A model generated the notes under the pieces. The model had not been told where the DNA came from. It ran no database searches and was given only the letters and a program-made list of their open reading frames with translations. 64,000 nucleotides of DNA from contig OY482847.1 of the NCBI GenBank assembly GCA_960531495.1, positions 29,348,454 to 29,412,453 of the forward strand, written 5' to 3'. This DNA is from Zeus faber. Taxonomy: Eukaryota > Chordata > Actinopteri > Zeiformes > Zeidae. Shown here one piece after another: positions 33,337 to 45,033 of the stretch; the first letter of the stretch is position 1, and the number at the start of each line of letters is the position of its first letter. Position numbers and translations under genes: made by a program.

Positions 33337-33531
33337 ATGGTTGTCAATAAATTCATGATGCACTTCCTCTTCTGTTCACTGCCAAGTAACATCAGCACCA
33401 AGCAGCTCTGCAGGCTTTTCCCTGAAGCAGACAGTGGCAAAGATACATCAGCAGAAAGCAAAAAAACGTCCTCTCCATTGGATGCCAATATGGGCGCACT
33501 GCAAATGCACCCGGGCCAGAAGACAAGATGA
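33337..33531 (+). CDS. Small unidentified reading frame after module E
   Basis: 64 codons from ATG 33337 to TGA 33531. I do not recognise the protein. It has a hydrophobic start (MMHFLFCSLPSN) followed by a polar part (DSGKDTSAESKKTSSPLDAN). It lies in the position that dnaaf11 and ift80 occupy relative to their modules, downstream of a TATA box. It could be a remnant of a third captured cDNA, a short coding gene, or chance. Confidence 0.25.
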   Translation: MVVNKFMMHFLFCSLPSNISTKQLCRLFPEADSGKDTSAESKKTSSPLDANMGALQMHPGQKTR

Positions 33532-33539
33532 ACAAAATT

Positions 33540-34029
33540 AACAGAAATTAGACAAAATAGGAAGAAATGTATTTGATTAACATTTGTCTTTTTAATTGTG
33601 TGTATATTGTCACTGTTCTATATAGGTGCTGAAGCGAATGATAAAAAACATTATACATTAACATTAACATTATACTGAATACGACAAAATGTATTTGCAT
33701 GGCCTACCCTCTGCTGGCTCAAATGGTGCTAAGTGATAAGAACGGGAAGAGTAGGCTATAACAGAGTTTAGCTCCAGTCGAGCGTGGCAACAAGCTCTTA
33801 CAGTATGTTGATCTATGAACAGCAAGGAAACAGAATAAACGGCCTTGGACCATTCGTCCAGGCTTACATTTTTTCTACTGGGACGCTACAAATACAAAAA
33901 TGAAAGTGTTAGTGTTTTGTGTTCACTCCTGTTTATTACTGTCCTTGTCTTATTCTGTGGTTGGGTGTATGATTTTGATACAACAGCCTATTCGTCGGAA
34001 CAGGGGGACAGTATGTGGGGAGATACACA
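33540..34029. other. No gene recognised
   Basis: AT-rich stretch with short open frames only. It ends at the target duplication of the hAT-like element. Confidence 0.45.
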
Positions 34030-35173
34030 CAGGACCGTTTCTAGCTTTTTGGGGACTCTATGCAAAATTTTGTTCGGGGGCCCCTATTTTGTGAAACGAT
34101 GTGGGGGTTATTCCAAACCTTCACCTTGAACATTATACTGATGCCTTATGATGGCCATTTCCATGCTCAATTATGTGTGATTAGTTGCTGCACCAAGTTA
34201 TGGGTTGATACCATTAATTACACAGCTTTGATAAACCTTATAGCCATTTTTGACCACTGGAGAATGGGGGAAAAAGGTTAATAATCCCTCCAAAAGACCA
34301 CCTGAAGACCTCATGACCTTGAAAATTGATACTGCATCACAGCGTTACATTTTCTAATGTGTAAAATGTAACGCTGTGATGCAGTATCAATAACATTTGA
34401 AAAATTGGAGGTTTGTGGGATTTTGACGATTGGATGACAAGCTCTATTTTCTGAAAATGGCTCAGACAAACTCACTTTATCTTCAGTGTACCTGAACATC
34501 CCATACATTTTCTGAATGGATTAGGTGCCTACATTATGTATCTAGAGTTTCATGGGGCTGTGACTATCCTTGAGGTCACAATAGGTCATTTTATACAGTA
34601 AGGTCAAGTTTAAAAAAAAAATGCTGTCATCACATTGAAATGGGGACCATTTCCCCCCATTTCCTATGAGGCCATATTTCATCACACATGAATAAAGAAA
34701 TAGGGAAAAGTCAAAAAATGCAAAAACAATATATTTTCCCTGCATGCACAAAACAGTGTCTTTAGGGCCCTGAAGCCACGATACCCTATGTAGCTGACAT
34801 ACTGTATGTCAGGCATGGCTGTAAAGGTGTAACGCTTGCGGCGCTATTGAGCCCAATTTAATATTTATTTATTCTTGATGTGAGACGTCAAGGGACCCGT
34901 TTGAAAATAGTCATGCCCATTTATCTTTGTCAAAAAACATTGCCAACTTTGGAGCTATGTCGCTCCCGCTTCCCAGCGAGCTAGCGTGACATGGTTTCCA
35001 GCTACCGGTTCGTCATGAAGCCTAGTTTCCGCGAATAATGGAGGCTTAAAAACTGAGCTTGAAACAGCTCGTCAAATATGGGGGGGGGCCTAAAATGGCA
35101 GCTCGGGGGCCCCCTGGTGGCTCCGGGGGCCCTATGCAACCTCATAGTCCGCGTACAGCAAGAAACGGCCCTG
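34030..35173. mobile_element. Non-autonomous hAT element with 8 bp target duplication
   Basis: Left end caggaccgtttctagc and right end gcaagaaacggccctg form a hAT-type inverted repeat. The flanks gatacaca (34022-34029) and gatacacg (35174-35181) are an 8 bp target duplication with one mismatch, as hAT transposases make. About 1.14 kb with no transposase. It encloses a perfect long hairpin at 34325-34391. Confidence 0.85.
34325..34391. repeat. Perfect 29 bp stem hairpin inside the hAT element
   Basis: attgatactgcatcacagcg and the following nine bases pair without mismatch with 34363-34391; the loop is nine bases (ctaatgtgt). This is a very strong hairpin. It could arise from an inverted duplication in the element or act as a small-RNA precursor if transcribed. 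Confidence 0.9.
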
Positions 35174-35287
35174 GATACACGCCTGTCCAGCCCAGTTTAA
35201 TCATCGTGCCCTATCTAGTAGTGTGAGACAACGTGTGCCTTTGACTGCATTGAGCTCAGTGTGTTGTTGCGATGCTCTTTGCAACAT

Positions 35288-35289
<2 letters not shown>

Positions 35290-35367
<78 letters not shown>
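35290..35367. repeat. (TG)n microsatellite
   Basis: About 77 bp of TG dinucleotides. Confidence 0.95.
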
Positions 35368-35368
<1 letters not shown>

Positions 35369-36639
35369 CCGCATGTCGGTTGCCATCGCCTGCTTCCCAG
35401 TGTGGGGTGGTTTTGTTGCTGGGATACTGAGGGCGGCTGGTCCGCTGGTAGAATGTCATATGTCATAGTATGTCATGGCCTGGCCAGTCTTCTACTCTGT
35501 CCACCGAGAAAATGCTGTTGTTTGATGAACCGATCTTTGTCAAATAAAGAGCCTTACGTCGTCTCACGCCGTTAGGTGTGCATTGTTCTCAGATCTCTGA
35601 CACTGGACCGTACCTATTCAGAAAGGTGGTGGCAGTTTTAGCTTTTCAGCCTGTCCAGTAATTTATGTTCATACCTCAACCAAGGTTTTATTGCAATATC
35701 TCCATCTGTCTGAGTGTGAGGGACCAAAACACATAGGCACGAGGGATGCAGGTAAAGTGCGGCAAAATGAGGATTTATCGACCAAAAGATATATTTATAT
35801 AATCAGCTTAGGATGGTTGCAAAACAAGTGGAGGGGAAAACGTTTACAAATGAACTCAATTATGATGAAGCTGAAAAATGAGGTCAAAAGAACTTTAACA
35901 GGGGTATGTTTGGATGGTTTGGTAAACTGGAGTAATTCCCTGCGTCACGTTGCGGAATGGGACAATTTGGTGCGTAAATGGTGCGTGTCCACAGATGTTG
36001 GAGTGTCTGTGAAGAGGAGTCATCTTCATCATCAGATTTCAAATTGAATCATTTGTTTATAGTAGTGTTTCCAATCTCTAAAATTGTAGCCCTGGCTTCC
36101 TCTTGCTCTTCCTGATTTCAACCCTGCTTTGTATTAAGCAATATCTTAACCAGTATTAATTCAACAATAATAAAATATAATATTACTAATATCAACTCAT
36201 TGGGAGAAATAAACATAAAACATAATGTAGGACTCAAATGCTCGGTTTGGTACTTACATGCAGATGCAGTGGATGGCGCTGTTGCAAAATAAATACAAAT
36301 AGTGTATCTATTATTATTTTCTATATTATATTAAATCAAAGAGATTATTATTATTATAATACTATGTTATTATACTTTTATTTTGTTATCTGTATTACCA
36401 TATTTGATGCTGACTAATTGCATTATGTTGTGAAATAAAACTGTTTCGATTACTAAAATGAAAACGATCTTCCTGATAAAATAGCAGGAAACACCCAAGC
36501 CTCACCATTTGACTTTTGCCATTTTGAAGTGACTCATTTGCCTTCATGGAACTATCTCCAAGTGGTTAGCGGAACACTTGCTTTCAGTTCATAATTGTTC
36601 TCTCATTCTTGGATCCTTCACTTGGGATAGTGTGATAAG
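35368..36639. other. No gene recognised upstream of il18r1
   Basis: AT-rich sequence. No transcription unit other than the probable 5' flank of il18r1 is seen. Short open frames show no family match. Confidence 0.45.
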
Positions 36640-39600
36640 ATGAGAGAGCTGCTCTTCCTCCTGTTATTTCAAGGTAAGGGCATGGTTTGTCACAGGCCAG
36701 GGCTGTGGGGTCAAATGTTTTTGATTTAAATACAAATTGAAATGTAAAAGCTCAACACCTAAGCATAGATGGAGAACCTAACATTGTAGAACTAGAAAAA
36801 TAAATAGCATTTAAAAGAGACGACTTGTATGGTCCACATTTTTAGTCTATATTGTGCATAAAACATAGGTAATAGATATATACCGACTATACTGTAGCTC
36901 AGAAATTGGAATGTGTTGCTGAACTTGAATTTGAAACAAGATTCAAGATTCAAGAGGCTTTCTTGAATCTTGAATTTGAGCAACATATTCCAATTGCTGA
37001 GCTACAGCAATATCTATTACCTATGTTTGCACAACAAATGCTCATGATGCTATGATCAACAATCATTATCGTACATTTTCTGTACTACAGTGTCAACGTC
37101 TTGTAAATGTAAATTATGGTGAAGTTTTACTTTTAATCATTTGCTGGGGACCCCTCAGGAACCCCTCCAAGGTCCCCTGACGGTCCCCACCCCACTACTG
37201 AGAACCACACAAACACTTTATTTACTGTATAGTAAACAGTTAATTCTGCTACTACACAATAATAATAATATTAATAATATCCTTTCATTTTTGTTACATA
37301 TATAGTTATAGTTTAATTGCTGTTAGTGTGTAAGTGTGTGTGTGCGTGCGTGCGTGCATGCGTGCGTGTGTGTGTGCGTGTGATCGTGACACATTTATCT
37401 ATTGATAATTTTAGATTACAGACAATAGTTTTTTAACTGGTTTCCTGGATCATACGCCCGTGAAACAAATCCTATTTATTTTCCGTAAACAAGACTTACA
37501 GCGTCTGATCAGCGTATTTACTACAGGATGGTGGTACACTTCAGTGTGTTACTTGTGAAGACACACATACACACATACAGTACATACATACATACATACA
37601 TACATACATACAGTACATACATACATACATACATACATACATACATACATACATACATACATACATACATACATACATACATACATACATAGGCACGCAC
37701 GCACGCACGTACACACACACACACAAACACACACATACATACATACATACATACATACATACATACATACATACACATACATACATATACATACATACAT
37801 ACATACATACATACATACATACATACATACATACATACATACATACATACATACATACATACATACATACATACATACATACATACATACGCACGCACGC
37901 ACGCACATACACACATACATATGCACGCATACATACATACATACATACATACATACATACATACATACATACATACATACATACATACATACATACATAC
38001 ATACATACATACATACATACATACATACATACATACTGTAAATACATTCATACATACATACATACAGTTTAGGTCCCGTATGTTAGCTACAGTACTTCTT
38101 TCATTATTTTCAGGCTGTTGGTCAGAAAGTATTGCTAATTCCCAAATAGCATGGAATTCAACGGCTGATTTTGAAACTCCAACTCACAGGTTTCTGTGTC
38201 GCCATCGGCAGAACCAAAAGCAAGTATGTGAGGGAGGGCGAGATGGTGTTACTGCAGTGCCCTCCACTCCAGGTCTGGAGCGCTCACACGCCGGCCGGGA
38301 AGCTTCACCTCAGAGAAAAGCAGTCCGAGGTTCGGGCGGAAGAGAATCCTGTGCTGATTGATGGGAGAAACCTTGTCCTCCTCAATGCCTCAATGGATCA
38401 GCAAGGGAATTACTCCTGTTTGCTGGGGTGAGATGACTTCCACTTTGAGACATTGGGCACATTAGGTAAAGTTTGAGATTCACAGTCACAGATGACCTCT
38501 GTCGATAGGAGCTGGGTTCCTGCGGTGTATGGCATTTGATACAGTCTCCTTTGAAGTCAGGGGACACAAAGGCGCTTTATGAATTTTCCTCACATTCATT
38601 CATACGTCAATGTCAGAGGCAGCCATGCGAGTCGCCAACCTACCCACCGTTGGTCGGATTCGGTTTTCGGCCGTTGAGCGAACCAGCGATCCTCTGTTTA
38701 CCAGACGACCGACTCAACCACACTCGAGGATGAGGCAGTCTTGACCACTCAGTGTAGGGCCGTCCGATCGGACAGTGAATCCACTGGTGTTCCACCATCC
38801 TGACCTCCTGTGGTACGCCCGTAGACATGCCCAAACAGAGGCTTTCAGTTAACACATTTTTCGGGAAATATAGACTCTGCTTTGCCTTCTTAAGTATGAA
38901 ATAGGTGTTGAGAGCCCAGGAGAGGTCTTCGGTGATGTGGACGGAGGAATTTTAAACTGCTGACCTTCTCCACCTCATCCCCATCGGGTTTAGATATTCG
39001 TAAATGTATATTCCTGGCAGGGTTTAAACTGTCAAATAATGTTTTTGAATCCATATGCCCTAATGTCCTCTGTTCTGTTAACCTAAATATTTTGGTATGA
39101 CAGGAATAGCAGCGGTGGCGCCCGGTTCAATTTGACGGTCTATCCGGCATGGACACCGCTGGCAACGACCATATTCTCTGAAACGTGTGATCAGGGAAGT
39201 TCCTGCCCTGAACTAAAATGTCCGGATGTCATACCAAATATCACGTCGCTAAGCAGACGCGCGACGAAATGGCACAAGGTACGGGTGTCAGGTTAAGCTA
39301 CTTCTTTGGCTTGTTACATTGAAATGGATGCCACCCCGTTGGAGGTAAAGGGTTGAGTCATCCCTAATAGAGCTATACTAAAAGGTGTAAGCGTTCAGCG
39401 AGCTTAGCTTACTCGAATTGAACTTAAACTAAAAAAATCTAAAATGTGTTCATCACAGGACAATAAGGCACTGGCAGCTTCGTTTAAGGGTTACTTCAAG
39501 AGTGTGGACAAGACGGACAGTGGACAGTACACCTGTACAAGACTTTACGAGAGTCAAGGCCGCTTCTACCACATGACCCGCACAACCAAACTGAACATCG

Positions 39601-41502
39601 ACGGTGAGAAACACTCGTCTTTTTATTTTTATTCATTTCCCGCATTTTAAATGATCCGTTGTCCTCTCTGTAAGTACTTTTTTTCTCTTTGTGTGGCACA
39701 GATCATTCAACAGAAGACATTGCCACAATCATTTCGCCACAAAAAGGGGAGATATTTCAAGTCGATATAGGTAAGCCTCCCCCTCCCCCCCGTATTGATA
39801 TACATGCATCTGCCTTTTTTTATATCACTTTTTTTTAGGCTTATGTTCAAACTGTGTTTATTTCTTTTTTTCAGGTTCCTCTTTTGTGATCGATTGCAAA
39901 GCAGTCGTTTACGATTTCGATTTCGATGAAGTGTACTGGTGGGATGGAAACTCAACCGTGGACACGAACAAGAACTCATCGGTGTACTCCAGCACTCTGA
40001 CGTAAGTCACGCATTTCCAATGTGTTACGAAAAAAGTACGCGCAGCCAAACGTGCACGCGTGAAAACACCTGAAAATCACGGCCACTGCTCTCACGGTTT
40101 TCCCTTTGTTTTTTGCCTTCTCCACCAGCGAGGAGGACAATACAATCTCAAAATCTCTGATCTTCCCGAAAGTGACGGAAAAACACCTTACGAAGAGTTT
40201 CACCTGCAGGCTGGTATCCTCGGGGCCGCACTCCAATGTCACTGTCCACCTGGCCCGCAAAGGTTCGCACTCCGTCTAGGTTTCTCTTTCGTCCCGTTTT
40301 CATTTTTCGTTTTGTCTTGGGCTTCCTTCGTTTTGCTTCGCTGTTAACCTGCCGCAAGTGTGTTGACTGTTTGGACATTAAAATTTCATTTGATTTGCTT
40401 TGATTGCACAGGATATTTCCTTAAATTCCTTAATCCCTAATTAATCCTACTGACGCTGGAATTTGTAGGTCATTTGGCTGCTGCTGAGGTACTTTACTTA
40501 TAGTTTTTGGAGGAGAACCGCAAACGTTTTCCTTTTTTTTTGCTGTCCAGCCCGCCCGGTTTTCCCTCGCGCCGCACTCTGGATAATCGGCGTTGTGGTT
40601 GGGGTGGTCACCATATCGACGGTAATCTATGTGAAGTTGAAAATTGACATCAAGCTGTTCTTGCGGGACACCCTCGGCTGCTATAAAAACACATCAGGTG
40701 GGAATCCATTTTGGATTCGGAATCGTGGACTTTGGGCCTTTTTTTATTTTTCATTTTTGCATGACCCCAGTAGCCGAGCCTTTATTCCTTTGCTTCGTAG
40801 ACGGGAAGAGCTACGACGCCTACGTGATGTGTTACAGGAGCGACGCGGAGACGGGCCTCAGCGGCGAGGAGAAGCGCCAGCTGGAGCAGGTTCTGGAAGA
40901 CGATCTCGGTTACAACCTCTGTGTCTTTGACCGCGACGTCTCGCTGGGCACAGGTGTGTACACTACACACATTTTTTTAGGATGTACAACACCAAATATG
41001 AATACGATGACACTGAAAGCTGCACTGTGTAACTTTTCCCCGCACCTTAGCTGAATGAGCTCCTTCCCCTTTAGTATGTCTATGCTCTTTTGCATCACCT
41101 CCACTTCCTTTCTCATCTCACAAACTGTGCTTGACGGCAGCCGTAGCGGACGCGGTGCTGGGCTGCATAGAGCAGAGTCGCAGGGTGATTCTGATCCCCA
41201 GCTCCCAGGGGCCGTGCCCAGATTCGGACCTCCTGAGCGCCATCCACGCAGCGCTGGTGGAACGCCAGACCCGCTTGGTCCTGATCAGAACCCAGTCGGC
41301 GGTTGCGGTCGCGGAGCAGCCGGGCCAGGGGCCCGGGGAGGAGGATCCCTCCTTCACCGAGACCCTGCAACTTGTCATCAACGCCGCCGGGTCCTGCGTT
41401 ACCTGGGGGGGATCCGGCTCCTCATCCTTCTGGAAGCAGCTGCGCTACCACCTGCCGGCCCCACAACGCTTCCAAAAAATGGCGGCTTACTCCGCATGTT
41501 AG
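36640..41502 (+). CDS. il18r1: Interleukin-18 receptor 1 (IL-18R alpha)
   Basis: Ten coding exons, all GT-AG and in frame, 527 residues: 36640-36673, 38190-38427, 39104-39278, 39459-39603, 39702-39770, 39875-40001, 40129-40262, 40551-40697, 40801-40953, 41141-41502. Exon 1 encodes a signal peptide (MRELLFLLLFQ). Three Ig-like domains follow (cysteines in VLLQCP/YSCLLG, CPELKC/YTCTR, VIDCKA/FTCRL) with several N-glycosylation sites. A membrane segment is in exon 8 (ALWIIGVVVGVVTISTVIYV). The cytoplasmic TIR domain has box 1 (YDAYVMCY), box 2 (GYNLCVFDRDVSLG) and box 3 (FWKQLRYHLP). The product should bind IL-18 and signal through MyD88. The phrase IHAALVERQTRLVLI fits human IL18R1 (LHEALVERKIKIILI) better than IL1R1 or ST2, and the downstream neighbour is il18rap as in mammals. 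A partial copy of the last exon lies at 43381-43701. Confidence 0.85.
36857..37030. repeat. Long imperfect inverted repeat in il18r1 intron 1
   Basis: Two arms of about 80 bp pair around a short loop (ggctttc): for example gtaatagatat with atatctattac, gtagctcag with ctgagctac, and tcaagattcaaga with its complement. It could be a palindromic MITE or a hairpin precursor. Confidence 0.75.
37557..38066. repeat. (CATA)n microsatellite, about 500 bp
   Basis: A very long CATA tetranucleotide array with CGCA and CA islands. It ends about 125 bp before il18r1 exon 2. All long frames across it are repeat translations. Confidence 0.95.
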
Positions 41503-42053
41503 TGTAGAAGAAATTCTGCTGCATTGTCGGTGAGGTTAATCTGCCTGCTACAAGAAAACAAAAACTGAGAATATTACAGATATGTATTCTGCAGAATAAA
41601 GACCAAGATTCAGTACTGCTCCAAAGCAGTATTGTGACTAGTCTGCCCCTCTTTCTGACGAAGACGGCTTTATACCATAGAGAGGTTATGGCCATTTGTC
41701 AGAAGTCATTTACAAGACTGTGCCCCTCAATTGTCTCCCCGGGTGTTACCTTTAAACAGTGAATTCACAGGTACTTGCAAACTTTGGTGGCAGACGCTGA
41801 CTAATATCCCTTACAATGATCTTTCAAGCTCCCCTGGGGTTATCTTCATCTCCATACAAGGTTAAACAGGAAGAAGTGTGATCTTGTTCTTCAATGTTAG
41901 AATTGACATTGTAGAGAAAGAACAGCCTCTTCATATAAACTCTGGCGGGGGTGCTCCTGGAAACACAGAGGCAATGTTTAAAACCCCCCTCAACAGGAAG
42001 AGGTTATTGTCCCTAGTCAAATATTTGATTATATCCACTTTTCTCTCACATTA
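41503..42053. other. 3' flank of il18r1 absent from the duplicated copy
   Basis: About 550 bp after the il18r1 stop that has no counterpart in the duplicate, where the exon copy joins directly to the sequence found here from 42054. Both edges carry ttag, so a deletion in the copy between short repeats, or an insertion here, explains it. AATAAA occurs near 41595. Confidence 0.6.
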
Positions 42054-42420
42054 GCCATTGTCAGGAATAGATGGAAATTGTATGTGTTTTAAATGGATTT
42101 TTTTATAAACAAGAATGACAGGTGACATTAACGTGTAATGGTGAACTGCTCTGTCTAGAAACAACCACCAGGGGCACTCCACATATTTGCGTTTGAATTT
42201 TGGACATATGAATTGATCTATTGACCAAAGTCCTCGTTTCATTAGTTGTAGTTATTTATTCAGATTGAGAGGAAGGTCTTAAAAAATGTGCTTTCTGTTT
42301 AATGTATTAACTATTTGGAATAAAAAATACTGTAATAAAATGAGCATATTTGCTGACAATTTGGAATTCATTTCATCATTGAAATTCAATAACAAATCAT
42401 TTTTGCATTTCAGTTGCAAG

Positions 42421-42512
<92 letters not shown>

Positions 42513-43380
42513 AAAATAGTGGTTAGAGAAAACTGTGTTTTTCCACCCACCAAACCAAGTAGGAACCAAGTAGGTCAAACTTTTGCACCTGAGGTTGAGC
42601 TTTACTCCATTTCTTTGAAGGGTCTGTCTTTTTCTGTGCATATTAAAAGCACTCAGCCAATATAAGAAGCAAGATTGTTTTCGCTTAAGTGAACTATCCT
42701 ATACAAGTCTGATCTATGGAAACATGTGCTATAATGTTTTGATTATTTAACGCCATTGAATTTTTTCATGTTGAAATTTGAACTACTTTGAATTCGTAAC
42801 ATTGAAACTTTTCATTTTTATAACAAGGTATCTCAATTTCTGCGTTTTCAAATACAAGTTCAAGTTCAATTTGCCTCTTTGAAATTAAAATATGACATTT
42901 CAGGTTTTCCTACTTCAAAAACACGGCACTAAGGGTGGATAACCTGCTAAAGGTGGATATCCCTTCTCAACCATCATCTAGTGCCTGTTCACACACACAC
43001 ACACACACACACCCACACATTGCAAGGAAAAAGTGAAAAAGTGGTGCAATACTCAAAACCGGTCAATAATACTCATACTCAAAACCTATGGTGGATGCAA
43101 GGTTAGGTATGGTGAGGCACCATTCACTACTGGATCACACCAAATTAAAAGACATAACAATTTGCATTAAGAAAAAAAACAGCTATATGTCACTTCCTAG
43201 TGAACATTTACTAAAAGCTTAACACCAGGACTTAAAATGTCAAGACAACATAGTACTCTGTGACATAATGTACATCTCCTACCAATCACTGGGGCACTGG
43301 GACACAACACCTATGGTAAAACATGAAATTTATTTTACCATGAGGACATGAGGTAATTGCTAATACTCACTGCAAAACAG
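42054..43380. repeat. Tandem duplication, copy 1 of the non-coding part
   Basis: Nearly the same as 43702-45033 from agccattgtcaggaata to cactgcaaaacaggaag. Both copies include two (CA)n microsatellites (here 42424-42509 and 42990-43012) that differ in length. The similarity is high over 1.3 kb, so the duplication is fairly recent. Confidence 0.9.
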
Positions 43381-43701
43381 GAAGGGTGGTTCTGATCCCC
43401 AGCTCCCAGAGGCCGTGCCCAGATTCAGGCCTCCTGAGCGCCATCCACGTGGCGCTGGTGGAACGCCAGACCCGCTTGGTCCTAATCAGAAGCCAGTCGA
43501 CATTTGCGGTCGCGGAGAAGCCGGGCCGATGTCCCGAGAAGGAGGATCCCTCCTTCAGAGAGACCCTGCAACTTGTCATCAGCGCCGCCAGGTCCTGCGT
43601 TACCTGGGGGGGCTCCGGCTCCTCATCCTTCTGGAAGCAGCTGCGCTGACACCTGCCGGCCCCACAACGCTTCCAAAGAGTGGCCGCTTACTCCGCATGT
43701 T
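43381..43701 (+). pseudogene. Duplicated partial last exon of il18r1
   Basis: Matches il18r1 exon 10 from about 41182 to its end with roughly 5% differences, beginning inside the TIR domain (RVVLIPSSQRPCPDSGLL). The original acceptor is not part of the duplicate. The reading frame stays open until a TGA replaces the tyrosine codon just after FWKQLR, removing the end HLPAPQRF. An AG at 43379-43380 is in the right phase for exon 9 to splice into it. Probably a pseudo-exon; use as an alternative last exon is not excluded. Confidence 0.85.
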
Positions 43702-44071
43702 AGCCATTGTCAGGAATAAATGGAAATTGTATGTGTTTTAAATTGATTTTTTATAAACAAGGATGTATATTGAAGTTAATCTTAGTCAAGCAGTCGACAG
43801 GTGACATTAACATGTAATGGTGAACTGCTCTGTCTAGAAACAACCACCAGGGGCACTCCACATATCTGGGCTTGAATTTTGTACATATGAATTTGATCGA
43901 GTGTCCATTCTATTGACCAAAGTCCTCGTTTCATCAGTTGTAGTTATTTATTCAGATCTAGAGGAAGGTCATAGAACAATGTGCTTTCTGTTTAATGTAT
44001 TAACATTAAACAGAAAATTAATTTCATCATTGAAATTCGATTTCAAATCATTTTTGCATTTCAGTTGCAAG

Positions 44072-44110
<39 letters not shown>

Positions 44111-44606
44111 ACACACACACCAGGGTGAAAATAGCGGTTAGAGAAAATTGGGTTTTTCCACCCACCAAACCAAGGAGGAAACAAGTCAAACTTTTGCACC
44201 TGAGGTTGAGCTTTACTCCATTTCTTTGAAGGGTCTGTCTTTTTCTGTGCGTATTAAAAGCACTCATAAGAACGACAACATAAGAAGCAAGATTGTGTTC
44301 GCTTGATTGAACTATCCTATACAAGTCTGATCTATGGAAACATGTGCTATAATGTTTTGATTATTTAAAGCCATTGAATTTTTTTTATGTTGAAATTTAA
44401 ACTACTTTGAATTCATAACATTGAAATTTTTCATTTTTATAACAAGGTATCTCAATTTCTGCGTTTTCAAATACAAGTTCAAGTTCAATTTGCCTCTTTG
44501 AAATTAAAATATGACATTTCAAGTTTTTCTACTTCAAAAACACGGCGCTAAGGGTGGATGACCTGCTAAAGGTGGATATCCCTTCTCAACCATCATCTAG
44601 TGCCTG

Positions 44607-44671
<65 letters not shown>

Positions 44672-45033
44672 TGCAAGGAAAAAGTGAAAAAGTGGTGCAA
44701 TACTCAAAACCGGCCAATAATACTCATACTCAAAACCTATGGTGGATGCAAGGTTAGGTATGGTGAGGCACCATTCACTACTGGATCACACCAAATTAAA
44801 AGACATAACAATTTGCAATAAGAAAAAAAACAGCTATATGTCACTTCCTAGTGAACATTTACTAAAAGTTGAACACCAGGAGTTATAATGTCAAGACAAC
44901 ATAGTACTCTGAGATATAATGTAGATCTCCTACCAATCACTGGAGCACTGGGACACAACACCTATGGTTAAACATGAAGTTGATTTGACCATGAAGACAA
45001 GGCAATTGCTAATACTCACTGCAAAACAGGAAG
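43702..45033. repeat. Tandem duplication, copy 2 of the non-coding part
   Basis: Second copy of 42054-43380. Its CA microsatellites are at 44074-44120 and 44611-44670. It ends with gcaaaacaggaag, after which the two flanks differ. Confidence 0.9.

Noticed and set aside
37541-38063. Three overlapping Met-Tyr-Val-Cys repeat frames
   Set aside because: Translations of the CATA array.
36640-41502. il1rl1 (ST2) or il1r1 as the identity of the first receptor gene
   Set aside because: TIR phrases fit IL18R1 better and the next gene is il18rap, though a related receptor is not fully excluded.
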